Assembly (NCBI GenBank): GCA_018714545.1
Contig: DVNG01000031.1
Location: forward strand, 1-57,764
Direction of reading: 5' to 3'
Source of the DNA: Limousia pullorum
GTDB taxonomy: Bacteria > Bacillota > Clostridia > Oscillospirales > Acutalibacteraceae
Length of the DNA: 57,764 nt
Positions 24,191-32,835 of the stretch are shown in pieces. Position 1 is the stretch's first letter, and each line of letters opens with the position of its first letter. Under the pieces are notes generated by a model. It did no database searches. It was given only the letters and a program-made list of their open reading frames with translations, and was not told the DNA's origin. Both the position numbers and the translations under genes were made by a program.

Positions 24191-25744
24191 TTGAAGTTAA
24201 GAAAAAGATTTATATCTGCTTTTCTTTCACTGTGCATGGTTATTTCTTTGGCTTCCGTGGCTGTCAGCGCTCAGGAAGAAGAGGAGATTTCTTATGCAAC
24301 AAGCGAATATATCACATTTTCAAATCCTGACGATGACAATATCGGCGAAATAGTAGAGGATTTGTATGAAGCAAAAATGACTGTGATTTCCGGTCTTGAA
24401 TCCTTGCAGAGAAAAATTGATGTGAGGGGCATGGGAGTTACAAGAGATGTTGTTCAGGATTTCTACATGAGTATTCTTTTTGATAATCCTCAGTTTTTCT
24501 ACGTGTTTACTTATTTGAAATATGGATATGTAGGAGATGAAGTTCTTTATATTTACCCTCAGTATATCACATCAAATAAAAATCCCGGTGAGGATACAGA
24601 ACAGGAAATAGCTCAGCAGAATATTGAAATCGGCAAAATGCAGGAGGCTTTTGATAGAAATACTCAGCAGCTTTTGTCAAGCGTAGATGAGTCTATGACC
24701 GATGAGGAAAAGATTCTTGCTCTTCATGATGCATTGGTTTGTCATGTATCATACAGCAAAGAAAGCACTGGAAAATATAAAAACTCAATTTACACCGCTT
24801 ACGGAGCTATCGTAGAGGGCACAGGCGTTTGTCAGTCCTATGCACTGGCTTATGAGTACCTTGTAAGACTTGCCGGAATACAGGATATTCACATTGTTTC
24901 AAATACAATTCATTCATGGAATATGGTTAAGCTTGACGGCAACTGGTACCATATTGATGCGACCTTTGATGACCCGGTAAGCGATGTTAACGGAAGAGTG
25001 CTGCATAAGTATTTCTTAATCAGCGACAAGAAGCTTTCAGAAAACGACAGCAGTGAAAGCCATGGAACATGGGCTCCAAATTATTCAGCAGAAAGCACAA
25101 AATACGACAGCGGCGATTATTACTGGCTTGATACCGAGTCCCAGGTAATATTTGACGGCGGAAAAATTTACTATGTGGATATGTCAAGCAATACATCTGC
25201 CGGAAGTAAGATGGGAATTATTACACAGATAGACGAAAGCGGAAAGAAAACCCAGCTTGCAAAAACCGAAGACCTTTGGAGTGCCGGAACAGGTTTCTAT
25301 GCAGGAAATTATACAAGACTTTTTAAAGAAGGGGATTACCTCTACTTTAATAATTCAACCACTGTTATGAGAGTCAATGTAAATGACTGCAAGCAGGAGG
25401 TTGTCTACACGCTTCCGGATGATATTAAAGAATCAAACTGCATTTACGGACTTAAAAAAGGCGACAATACAATTTACATTGGATACGGAAAAACACCTAC
25501 CAGTGTTATGACAATTGTTGAATACAAATACGATTTCAACAGCGGTACAGCTCCTGAATATGAAATGGGAGATGTGAACCATGATAATATTTTAAGCATT
25601 GCAGACGTAACAGCGGTTCAAAGTTACATTGCGGGAAACAGTGTAGAAATTGATATTTCCCTTGCAGATATGGACAAAGACAGCTTGATTACAATCGGTG
25701 ACTGTACAGCCATTCAAAAGATTATCGCAGGAATGGCGGCTTAA
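24191..25744 (+). CDS. Secreted transglutaminase-like protein with dockerin
   Basis: 517 aa. The start is TTG 24191, 8 nt after GGAGG. A Sec signal peptide ends near VSAQ (residue 27). The transglutaminase-like (papain-fold) domain spans about 165-275 with Cys214 (GVCQSYA), His241 (HSWNMV) and Asp256 (YHIDATFDD), an intact catalytic triad. About 150 residues of repeated short beta elements follow (IYYVDMSSN, YLYFNNSTTVM), like a beta-propeller fragment. The C-terminus (from about 460) is a type I dockerin pair: GDVNHDNILSIADVTAVQSYI and ADMDKDSLITIGDCTAIQKII. It is probably a surface or cellulosome-type enzyme acting as a protease or cross-linking enzyme; the activity is not proven. Confidence 0.88.
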   Translation: MKLRKRFISAFLSLCMVISLASVAVSAQEEEEISYATSEYITFSNPDDDNIGEIVEDLYEAKMTVISGLESLQRKIDVRGMGVTRDVVQDFYMSILFDNPQFFYVFTYLKYGYVGDEVLYIYPQYITSNKNPGEDTEQEIAQQNIEIGKMQEAFDRNTQQLLSSVDESMTDEEKILALHDALVCHVSYSKESTGKYKNSIYTAYGAIVEGTGVCQSYALAYEYLVRLAGIQDIHIVSNTIHSWNMVKLDGNWYHIDATFDDPVSDVNGRVLHKYFLISDKKLSENDSSESHGTWAPNYSAESTKYDSGDYYWLDTESQVIFDGGKIYYVDMSSNTSAGSKMGIITQIDESGKKTQLAKTEDLWSAGTGFYAGNYTRLFKEGDYLYFNNSTTVMRVNVNDCKQEVVYTLPDDIKESNCIYGLKKGDNTIYIGYGKTPTSVMTIVEYKYDFNSGTAPEYEMGDVNHDNILSIADVTAVQSYIAGNSVEIDISLADMDKDSLITIGDCTAIQKIIAGMAA

Positions 25745-25758
25745 CAATCTAATAAGCG

Positions 25759-25792
25759 ACGGGCAGGAGATGAAAATCCTGTCCGTTTTTTA
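25759..25792 (+). terminator. Terminator after the transglutaminase gene
   Basis: ACGGGCAGGA pairs with TCCTGTCCGT, followed by a T run. Confidence 0.9.
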
Positions 25793-25856
25793 TTTGTGTG
25801 AATGATTGATTATGGCAGTTGATAAAATATTAACTTGTTGATTTATTATAAAAGTA

Positions 25857-25885
25857 TTGAAAAATATACGAATAAATGGTACAAT
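25857..25885 (+). promoter_or_regulatory. Promoter of the F5/8-LRR-dockerin gene
   Basis: TTGAAA (25857-25862), 17-bp spacer, TACAAT (25880-25885). Confidence 0.72.
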
Positions 25886-25934
25886 TTTATATGTAAGCTT
25901 TAACAGATAATAATAAAAAAGGAGTCGATATTTG

Positions 25935-27290
25935 ATGTTAAAAAAGATGTTATCTGTTCTTATGGCGGCATCAATGCTTCTCAGTGTATTTGCGGTTTCT
26001 TTCACATCCGCAAGTGCTGCTGAATCGCCTCAAATTACCGGTGTTACCGGATATGCTGAAAGTGAGGATCCTACCCGTGTGATGGGTGACGCAGTAGACG
26101 GAAATACCGAGACTTTCTGGCATACAAAGTTTAACAGCAATGAAGTTAACTTTGAAACAGACACAAAGAACAGCTATTACTTGGATTTGGGTGCAGAATA
26201 TTTTGTAGATAAATTCGAGTATGTGCCGAAGCAGAGGGCTGACAAGAACGGTAAGATTACAGATTTTGAACTTTACGGAACATTGGACACAGACAGAGAA
26301 AATGCAGATTGGTCTTTGATTACAACCGTAAACGGTTGGACTTACGGAACATCCGGCGAAGGTACAGAAAGGCATTCAGTAGAGATTGCTGATCCTAAGC
26401 CTTGGAGAATGATAAAGATTACAGTTAAAGGCTCAACAAAAAATGACGGAGATCCTAACAGCTTTATCTGTGCCGCAGAGTTCAAAGTTTTCGGAACTGA
26501 AGAGCCGTCAGAAGTTTCTGTATGGGAGTATGAAGAAGTAGGCACTGATTCTGCAAGAATTACAAAGTACAACGGAACAGATGTAAATGTTGTTATTCCT
26601 GAAACAATAGACGGAAGAACAGTTTCCTCTATCGGTGCAATGAGTACAAGCACATCAGTATTTGCAGAAGCATATAACAATGGTGTTATGATTGAAAGCG
26701 TTGAGATGCCTGATACAGTAAAGCTTATTAACCAGCATGCTTTCAGAGGCATAGCTTCTCTTAAAACTGTTAAACTGAGTCAGAATCTTACTGAAATCAG
26801 AACAAGTGCTTTCCTTGATTGTTTCTCATTGGAAATAATTGATATTCCTGCAACAGTTACTGAAATAGGAAACAACGCATTTATCGGCTGTGAAGCTCTG
26901 AAAACTGTAATAATCAGAGGCAAAAATACATATATAAACAATGCAGGAGCTTCAGCTTATACAGCAGCTTTCGGATTTATGGAAATTTCCCAAAAGACAA
27001 AGATTGAGGGAATTACCATGGTTGGCGAAGAAAAATCATTTGCTCAGAGCTATACAAAGAAATATCCGCATATTAATTTCATGTCAATCGATGATTATGA
27101 GAGAGGCGGAATTTTAGGTGATGTAAACGGTGACGGCGAACTTACTATTGACGACGTTACATTGATTCAGATGTACATTGTAGGAATGCCTGTTGAGAAC
27201 TTTAATGTTGAGCTGGCAGATGTAAATGAAGACGGTCAAATCAGCATTTATGATGCAACATTAGTTCAAATTAAAATCGTAAATAAATAA
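25935..27290 (+). CDS. Secreted F5/8 type C, LRR_5 and dockerin protein
   Basis: 451 aa from ATG 25935; TTG three bases earlier has better SD spacing and would add one residue. The signal peptide ends after SASA. A discoidin-like carbohydrate-binding domain is at about 30-190 (GDAVDGNTETFWHTKF, NSYYLDLGAEYFVDKFEYVP, FKVFG), then BspA-type LRR_5 repeats (about 205-330: SVEMPDTVKLINQHAFRGIASLKTVKLSQNLTEIRTSAFLDC). It ends with dockerin repeats GDVNGDGELTIDDVTLIQMYI and ADVNEDGQISIYDATLVQIKI. It probably binds host or plant glycans or attaches to a scaffold. No catalytic domain is visible. Confidence 0.88.
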   Translation: MLKKMLSVLMAASMLLSVFAVSFTSASAAESPQITGVTGYAESEDPTRVMGDAVDGNTETFWHTKFNSNEVNFETDTKNSYYLDLGAEYFVDKFEYVPKQRADKNGKITDFELYGTLDTDRENADWSLITTVNGWTYGTSGEGTERHSVEIADPKPWRMIKITVKGSTKNDGDPNSFICAAEFKVFGTEEPSEVSVWEYEEVGTDSARITKYNGTDVNVVIPETIDGRTVSSIGAMSTSTSVFAEAYNNGVMIESVEMPDTVKLINQHAFRGIASLKTVKLSQNLTEIRTSAFLDCFSLEIIDIPATVTEIGNNAFIGCEALKTVIIRGKNTYINNAGASAYTAAFGFMEISQKTKIEGITMVGEEKSFAQSYTKKYPHINFMSIDDYERGGILGDVNGDGELTIDDVTLIQMYIVGMPVENFNVELADVNEDGQISIYDATLVQIKIVNK

Positions 27291-27320
27291 TTACAGAGAC
27301 GTTGAAAAGTCAAATGTAAA

Positions 27321-27346
27321 AAGGGAGAGGTTCACGCCTCTCCCTT
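27321..27346 (+). terminator. Terminator after the F5/8-dockerin gene
   Basis: AAGGGAGAGG pairs perfectly with CCTCTCCCTT around TTCACG; only a short T-rich tail follows. Confidence 0.85.
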
Positions 27347-27361
27347 GTATTTTGCAAAAAT

Positions 27362-27401
27362 AAAACCGGCGGTTTTCCGATTTTGGATTACCGTCGGTTT
27401 T
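27362..27401 (-). terminator. Terminator of the leftward lipoprotein gene at 27.4 kb
   Basis: AAAACCGGCGG pairs with CCGTCGGTTTT (one G-U pair); it lies 20 nt beyond the stop at 27421. Confidence 0.8.
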
Positions 27402-27420
27402 GTATGTACTAAAGATTAAA

Positions 27421-27900
27421 TTACATTCCCAAAGCGGAAGAGTCAATGTACCAGCTGCCGTCAACCTTTACATAGCTAAATGACTGTGTTTCATCTTCAA
27501 CACCATCTGCTTTTGCAAGAACGTCTGCTGTAGCTTTGTCACCGTCAATTTTGATGTTTGAAACTTCAAGCTTTACAGTTTTGATATCAAAAGGCATTGC
27601 TGACTCAAACTGCTCAATAATTGCTGTGTAGTACTCGCTTTCTTTGAAGTCGTCCATTGACATTCCAAGAGCCTCGAGGGATGTTTCAAGCTGTTCCTTA
27701 ACCTGAGCACCTGTTTCAGGCTCGATGCAATCGTAGATTCCCAAGATATCCATATCGTTCATGCATTTCTGGAATTTAGCTGTAACATCTTTGATTCCCT
27801 GTTCGTCTGCGCTGCCTGAATTTCCACCGCATCCTGCCAAAACAGTCATAGCCATAATCAGTACCAGAACAAGAGCAGATACTTTTTTCATTGTTTTCAT
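27421..27900 (-). CDS. Small lipoprotein, paralogue of the next one
   Basis: 159 aa. The lipoprotein signal peptide ends LAGCGG. The mature part has a helical N-terminal half (EQGIKDVTAKFQKCMNDMDILGIYDCIEP) and a C-terminal beta part ending KIDGDKATADVLAKADG...FSYVKVDGSWYIDSS. The closing xDGxWYID motif is typical of NTF2-like/DUF4878-type lipoproteins. The function is unknown. It shares the start, the fold and even the promoter with the gene at 28132-28581. SD GAGGTAG before ATG 27900. Confidence 0.82.
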   Translation of the reverse strand: MKTMKKVSALVLVLIMAMTVLAGCGGNSGSADEQGIKDVTAKFQKCMNDMDILGIYDCIEPETGAQVKEQLETSLEALGMSMDDFKESEYYTAIIEQFESAMPFDIKTVKLEVSNIKIDGDKATADVLAKADGVEDETQSFSYVKVDGSWYIDSSALGM

Positions 27901-27936
27901 TTTACTACCTCATTTCGTATAATAATTGGTGAGTAC

Positions 27937-27965
27937 ATTCTAATATAATTGTGCAGTTTTGTCAA
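27937..27965 (-). promoter_or_regulatory. Promoter of lipoprotein gene 27421-27900
   Basis: Reading leftward: TTGACA (27960-27965), 17-bp spacer, TAGAAT (27937-27942). Nearly identical to 28618-28646. Confidence 0.82.
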
Positions 27966-28081
27966 CACTTAATAAACTTAAATATAATAACATATAAATT
28001 ATAAATGTGTTGTTTTAGTGTGGTTGAAATATAAGAGGTTAGTAATTGTTTAGGCAAATATAATTATTTTGTTTTTAGGTT

Positions 28082-28119
28082 AAAAAAATTTCCCGTCGCC
28101 TTATAACAACAGGAAATTT
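28082..28119 (-). terminator. Terminator of lipoprotein gene 28132-28581
   Basis: AAATTTCC (28086-28093) pairs with GGAAATTT (28112-28119); the leftward strand runs into a T tract. Confidence 0.78.
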
Positions 28120-28131
28120 CTGTAATTTCTA

Positions 28132-28581
28132 TTATGCAAGACCGCTGCCGCTTCCGTCAATGTACCATGTTCCGTCAATCTTTTTAAATGTAAGCTCGCT
28201 TGTGGAGTCTTCTACATCATCGGCGTTAAGTGTAACATCGGCTGTTGCGGTTTCACCGTCTATAACGATGTTTTCAGTGGTGAATTTTGCTGAACTTGGA
28301 TTTGAGGAGAGCTGAGAAAAGAAGCTTGATGCGATTTCATCTTTAGTCATTCCAAATTCGGAAGCCTGGTCAATTACTGTCTGAACCTCGGCAGCTGAAT
28401 CAGGGTCGAAGCATTTGAGCATATCGTCAATGTTCTGAGTCTGAACACTTTTTTCAAACTGTGCTACAACCTCTTTGATTGCGTCTTCGTCGCTTGTTCC
28501 TGTTCCGCCGCATCCTGCAAATATTGCCACTGACAAAAGCACAGCAATAAGAAGAGCAGATACTTTTTTCATTGCTTTCAT
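28132..28581 (-). CDS. Small lipoprotein, paralogue of the previous one
   Basis: 149 aa from ATG 28581 (GGGG SD). MKAMKKVSALLIAVLLSVAIFAGCGG is a lipoprotein signal closely matching its neighbour's MKTMKKVSALVLV...LAGCGG. Both have the same two-part body: helices up to about residue 95, then FTTENIVIDGETATADVTLNADDVEDSTSELTFKKIDGTWYID. The product is likely surface-anchored and NTF2-like. Function unknown. It arose with the gene at 27421 by tandem duplication that included the promoter. Confidence 0.82.
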   Translation of the reverse strand: MKAMKKVSALLIAVLLSVAIFAGCGGTGTSDEDAIKEVVAQFEKSVQTQNIDDMLKCFDPDSAAEVQTVIDQASEFGMTKDEIASSFFSQLSSNPSSAKFTTENIVIDGETATADVTLNADDVEDSTSELTFKKIDGTWYIDGSGSGLA

Positions 28582-28617
28582 AATAATACCCCATTTCATA
28601 TAATAATTGGTTACTAA

Positions 28618-28646
28618 ATTCTAATACAATTGTACAATTTTGTCAA
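28618..28646 (-). promoter_or_regulatory. Promoter of lipoprotein gene 28132-28581
   Basis: Reading leftward: TTGACA (28641-28646), 17-bp spacer containing the palindrome TTGTACAA, then TAGAAT (28618-28623). Confidence 0.82.
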
Positions 28647-28666
28647 TGGAATATGATAAAATCATA

Positions 28667-29224
28667 TTAAAATTTTATATCGTAATCAGTTAAATATATT
28701 TCGGGGACTTTAAAGAGAAAGGTTTCAGACTCTCTGTTTTTAAAAAGCTTTTTGCCGCCGCAGTCGCCTGTAAGCTCTAAAAGTCTTTCTCTTTCAGCTG
28801 GCAGGAATATTGTGGGACTTCCGAAGCTGTTTTCTGAATATACACGACCCAGAGATTTTCCGCTTTTCTTAAACTCTTCCGTAAAATTTAAAAATTCATC
28901 GCTTTTAAAATGTGGCTGGTCGCAGACAAAAAAGCATAGAATGTGGTTTGCATCTGCTGAATTTACTCCGGCTCTCACAGAAGCGGCGATGCCTTCCACA
29001 GGGGGAGGGGCATCTATAACTTTATATCCGTATTCTTCCGCTTTTTCTGCGATTTCTTTATTGGACGTTACCACGGAAACCCTGTAGTCAGCTCTGTTTT
29101 TAAAAACCGAAACAGTGTCAAAGGCATATAAAAATAATTTTTTGCCTTTAAACTCAGATGTCAGCTTGTTTCCGTTAAAGCGTCTGGAAGCTCCGCCGGC
29201 AAGAAGAATAATTTCCGTAATCAT
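28667..29224 (-). CDS. MobA/MocA-like nucleotidyltransferase
   Basis: 185 aa. The glycosyltransferase-A-type nucleotide site ITEIILLAGGASRRFNGNK is at the N-terminus, with VVTSNKEI, GIAASVRAGVNS and FFVCDQPHF (the conserved DQP/DxP metal region) and FGSPTIFLP. MocA-type enzymes attach CMP to molybdopterin for xanthine dehydrogenase-family proteins. Its ATG overlaps the stop of the molybdenum subunit gene by one base (TAATG), so cofactor maturation for that enzyme is the likely job. A different nucleotide specificity cannot be excluded. Confidence 0.88.
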   Translation of the reverse strand: MITEIILLAGGASRRFNGNKLTSEFKGKKLFLYAFDTVSVFKNRADYRVSVVTSNKEIAEKAEEYGYKVIDAPPPVEGIAASVRAGVNSADANHILCFFVCDQPHFKSDEFLNFTEEFKKSGKSLGRVYSENSFGSPTIFLPAERERLLELTGDCGGKKLFKNRESETFLFKVPEIYLTDYDIKF

Positions 29225-31509
29225 TATTTGTCCTCTTTTTCAGCAAGCGCCAAGGCTATCTGCTCCGCCTTTATTGGAAGTGTGCGGAAGAAAAGTCCTG
29301 TTGCATTGTAGATTGCGTCTGTGATTGCAGGGGACGGGGTGTTTATTACAAGCTCGCCTATGGATTTTGCTCCGAAAGGACCTGTAGGTTCGTAACTGCT
29401 TTCAAATTCAACCTTGATAGTTCCTAAGTCTGTTCTGGCTGGGATTTTGTATTGCAGGAATGAATTGTTTATCATGCGTCCCTGTTCGTTGTACTGAATA
29501 TCCTCATAAAGAGCCATTCCTATTCCCTGAACTATACCGCCTTCGGTCTGTACACGGGCAAGGTTTCTGTTTACGACTGTTCCGCAGTCAACTGCTGCGG
29601 CGTAGTCAACCACCTGAACATATCCTGTTTCAGGGTCAAGGTCGATTTCCGCAATTCCTACCATAAAGGGAGGAGGTGAAATCGGGGAGGAGTGAGAGCA
29701 GGAGGCAGAAAGACTCTTGTTGTGTCCCTCAAAGCTTGCGTAACCGATTTCTGAAAGTGAAACGCTTTTTCCTGTTTCAAGGTCAAACACCTTTTCTCCG
29801 TCAAAGTCGCCTTTTTCCTTGTCAATTCCCAAAAGCTTGCAGCCTGTTTCGAGAATTTTTTCTCTAAGCTCCTGACAGGTTTTTACAACAGCCATTCCGG
29901 TAACATAAGTTGTGGATGATGCGTAAGAGCCTGTATCGTAAGGGGATTGGTCTGTGTCAACGCCTCTTACAGCGATTTTGTCTATATCACAGTCAAGACA
30001 GTCCGCCGCCATCTGGGAAAGTATTGTGTCACAGCCTGTTCCCATATCGGTACAGCCTATAAGCAAGGTGTAGAAGCCGTCGTCGTTGAGTCTTATTTCT
30101 GCGTTTGCTATGTCAACACCGGAAATACCGCTGCCCTGCATAGCCATGGCAACGCCCACACTTCTTATGTGACCGTTATCAAGCTTTCTTGCCGGGTACT
30201 TGCTGTCCCAGTCTATCATCTCTTTGGCTTTAGCCATACATTTGTCAAGGGTACAGCTGTTGCATGGCTCGCCGTAGTAGGTTTCCATTGTCTGACCCTC
30301 TTTTACCATGTTCATTTCACGGATTTTGCATGGGTCCATTTTAAGCTCTGCCGCAATTTCATTTACGGCAGTTTCAATGGCGTAAATTCCCTGGGTCGCG
30401 CCGTAACCTCTGTAGGCTCCGCCGCCCATTGTGTTTGTGTATACAACATCGCATGCAAACTTTGCCGCCTCAAGATTTCCGTAAAGTGAAAGAGATTTGT
30501 GTCCTACAAGTCCGATAGTTGTTGGGCCGTGGTCACCGTAAGCTCCGGCATTTGAAAGGGCGTAAAGGTCCATAACCTTAATTCTTCCGTCCCTGTCTGC
30601 GCCTATTCTGACTTTCATCTGCATTTGATGACGTGGTGAGCCGTTGGTCATGCTTTCTTCTCTTGTGTAAACAATATAAGCGGCTCTTCCGGTTTTCATT
30701 GTGACGATTGCCGGGAACTGTTCGCTTACAACGCTCTGCTTTGCGCCGAAGCCGCCGCCGATACGTGGCTTAACTACTCTGATTTTTGATTTTGGAATTT
30801 CCAAAGCGTTGGAGAGAATTCTTCTCACGTGGAAAGGAACCTGTGTTGAGCTTACCACGTTAAGTCTTCCGTACTCGTCGATATAGGTAAAGGTGCGGAA
30901 TGTTTCCATCATTGCCTGGCTGTTGGCTTTTGTGTTGTAGGTTCTCTCAAGCACAACATCGCAGTTTTTTAATGATTCCTCAACATTGCCCACCTCAAAA
31001 ACGTCGCTGCTGCAAATGTTTCTGTTCTTGTCTGTTCCAACATTGCAAAGAGCCTTGAAATTCTCCTCAGGGTGAACGATTATAGGGTTGTCCATTGCCT
31101 TTGTAAAGTCCAAAAGTGGTTCAAGTACATTGTATTTTACCTTTATAAGCTTTAAAGCCTTGTCAGCCGCCTTTTCATTTTCCGCCGCAACAATAGCCAC
31201 AGGGTCGCCGGCACAGCGCAGAAGTTTGTCAAGAATAAGTCTGTCGTATGGGCTTGGCTCCGGATAGGTCTGTCCGGCTGTAGTAAATCTTGAGTTAGGA
31301 ACATCCTTATAGGTGAGTATGCACTCAACGCCGGGAACCTTCATAGCCGCCGCAGTGTTGATGTCGATAATTTCAGCCCTTGCGTGTGGGCTTCTCAAAA
31401 GTTTTACCACCAAAGCGTTCTGGGGAACAATATCACCTGTATAAACAGGTTTGCCTGTCACAAGGCTTATTGCGTCTTTTTTTCTTATATGAGCGTTGAC
31501 GTATTTCAT
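29224..31509 (-). CDS. xdhA: Xanthine dehydrogenase-type molybdenum subunit
   Basis: 761 aa. Molybdopterin-binding large subunit of the xanthine oxidase family. It begins RKKDAISLVTGKPVYTGDI, contains GGGFGAKQS (about 255), AYRGYGATQ (about 370) and the C-terminal GPFGAKSIGE, whose Glu is the conserved active-site base. It should hydroxylate a purine or other N-heterocycle using water, passing electrons through the small subunits. The separate-subunit architecture is that of E. coli XdhABC and of clostridial purine or nicotinate hydroxylases. The purine permease and xpt nearby favour xanthine/hypoxanthine; substrate is inferred. Confidence 0.92.
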   Translation of the reverse strand: MKYVNAHIRKKDAISLVTGKPVYTGDIVPQNALVVKLLRSPHARAEIIDINTAAAMKVPGVECILTYKDVPNSRFTTAGQTYPEPSPYDRLILDKLLRCAGDPVAIVAAENEKAADKALKLIKVKYNVLEPLLDFTKAMDNPIIVHPEENFKALCNVGTDKNRNICSSDVFEVGNVEESLKNCDVVLERTYNTKANSQAMMETFRTFTYIDEYGRLNVVSSTQVPFHVRRILSNALEIPKSKIRVVKPRIGGGFGAKQSVVSEQFPAIVTMKTGRAAYIVYTREESMTNGSPRHQMQMKVRIGADRDGRIKVMDLYALSNAGAYGDHGPTTIGLVGHKSLSLYGNLEAAKFACDVVYTNTMGGGAYRGYGATQGIYAIETAVNEIAAELKMDPCKIREMNMVKEGQTMETYYGEPCNSCTLDKCMAKAKEMIDWDSKYPARKLDNGHIRSVGVAMAMQGSGISGVDIANAEIRLNDDGFYTLLIGCTDMGTGCDTILSQMAADCLDCDIDKIAVRGVDTDQSPYDTGSYASSTTYVTGMAVVKTCQELREKILETGCKLLGIDKEKGDFDGEKVFDLETGKSVSLSEIGYASFEGHNKSLSASCSHSSPISPPPFMVGIAEIDLDPETGYVQVVDYAAAVDCGTVVNRNLARVQTEGGIVQGIGMALYEDIQYNEQGRMINNSFLQYKIPARTDLGTIKVEFESSYEPTGPFGAKSIGELVINTPSPAITDAIYNATGLFFRTLPIKAEQIALALAEKEDK

Positions 31510-31973
31510 TATTGTTCCTCCTTTTGCTTAAAATCAAGATATTTCTTTATGGCTCTCATCTGGCTTTGATATCCGGTACAGCGGCAGAGATTGCCCTCGA
31601 GATATTTTTTTATTTCTTCGTCTGTTGGATTTTTAAGCTCTTTTACCATTGCCAAAACATTCATAATAAATCCCGGACTGCAAAAACCGCACTGCTCGCC
31701 GCCCTCGTCCGCAAGAAAAGCTCCGAACTCTTCCGCTTCCTTTTGAAGTCCCTCAAGGGTGGTTATCTCCTGACCGTCGGCACGAACCGCCAAAACACTG
31801 CATGAAAGCACAGGCTTCGAGTTCATATGAACGGTGCAAAGTCCGCAGTTAGAGGTTTCACAGCCTCTTTTAACGGAGTAACAGCCGTGACTTCTCAGAT
31901 AATCTAAAAGAACTGTATCGGGGGCAACTTCGTCCTTGTAGGTTTTTCCGTTTATTTTAACTGTAATAATCAT
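31509..31973 (-). CDS. xdhC: Xanthine dehydrogenase 2Fe-2S subunit
   Basis: 154 aa. The plant-type cluster ligands are CETSNCGLC plus a distal Cys in LSC (about residues 39-60); the second cluster uses CGFCSPG and CRCTGY (about 98-136). It carries electrons from the molybdenum site to FAD. ATG 31973 overlaps the FAD-subunit stop by 4 nt, and its own stop shares one base with xdhA, so the three subunits are translationally coupled. Confidence 0.95.
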   Translation of the reverse strand: MIITVKINGKTYKDEVAPDTVLLDYLRSHGCYSVKRGCETSNCGLCTVHMNSKPVLSCSVLAVRADGQEITTLEGLQKEAEEFGAFLADEGGEQCGFCSPGFIMNVLAMVKELKNPTDEEIKKYLEGNLCRCTGYQSQMRAIKKYLDFKQKEEQ

Positions 31974-32761
31974 TGTTCGCCCTCCTTACAGACAAGTTTT
32001 TTATAGGCACGCTTCAAAAGTACAAGGCAAAGATGCTTTCTGTATTCTTTTGAAGCCCTTGTATTTGTTCCAAACTCTGTTTCAGTCTGGATTTTTTCAA
32101 AGAATTTAAAAATTTCTTCAGAGTTTTCCACATCGTAACAGTCCATTGTGGAAACTTTTCCTCTCATTGGTCTTGCGCCAACAGCGGCATAAAGCTTTTT
32201 GCCGTCATATGCAAGGGAACAGTTTAAAACGGGGATATCCGTCTGTGTGTTTCTAAAGCTTTCATAGGCGGCTTTTCTGCCGTCCTTTTTGATGTGTATG
32301 TTTACAACAATATCGTTGTCATAATCTCTTTGGGAGTATTCCTCCATGGAAACAGTTTCGCCGCCGGCGAGCTCAACCTCTGTACCCAAAACAATCAGAG
32401 ATGTGACAATATCTGAAAATCCGAAGCGTGAAAAAACACTTCCGCCTATGGTTGCGCAGTTGCGGAACTGCACGCCTACAATATGTGTAAATGCGTCTTT
32501 AAAGTAATTGCCAAAATATTTTTCTATAACAGGGCTTGTTTCAATGTCACGGAGAGTGACCATAGCGCCTATTATTATTTCGTCGTCGGTTTCTGTTATT
32601 TTATCAAGTCCCAAACCGCTGAGGTCTATCAGTGTGTTGATGTTCTTTTTTCCCATCTTCATCCAACAGCCGCCGCCAAGAACTTTGTTGGTTCTTTTTT
32701 TGTTCAGTTCAAGGGCTTCCTGAAGGTCTGAAGCTTTAATATAATTTTGAGCCTTAAACAA
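31970..32761 (-). CDS. xdhB: Xanthine dehydrogenase FAD-binding subunit
   Basis: 263 aa. CoxM-like flavoprotein: KVLGGGCWMKMGKKNINTLIDLSGL (FAD site), then VGVQFRNCATIGGSVFSR, the second conserved flavin motif, and a C-terminal CO_deh_flav_C region. The start is TTG 32761, preceded by AAAGGAGG 7 nt away. It lies 74 nt after the ABC ATPase gene in the same direction, with a possible weak promoter in the gap. It transfers electrons to NAD or another acceptor. Confidence 0.93.
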   Translation of the reverse strand: MFKAQNYIKASDLQEALELNKKRTNKVLGGGCWMKMGKKNINTLIDLSGLGLDKITETDDEIIIGAMVTLRDIETSPVIEKYFGNYFKDAFTHIVGVQFRNCATIGGSVFSRFGFSDIVTSLIVLGTEVELAGGETVSMEEYSQRDYDNDIVVNIHIKKDGRKAAYESFRNTQTDIPVLNCSLAYDGKKLYAAVGARPMRGKVSTMDCYDVENSEEIFKFFEKIQTETEFGTNTRASKEYRKHLCLVLLKRAYKKLVCKEGEQ

Positions 32762-32835
32762 TATAATTCCTCCTTTTGCTGACAGAATTGACCTTTTATT
32801 TTTTGTCTTATTATGTTTAATTATATCATTTTATG

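Noticed and set aside
29947..30489. 180-codon open frame on the plus strand
   Set aside because: It is a shadow of the xdhA coding sequence; the composition mirrors the conserved opposite strand.
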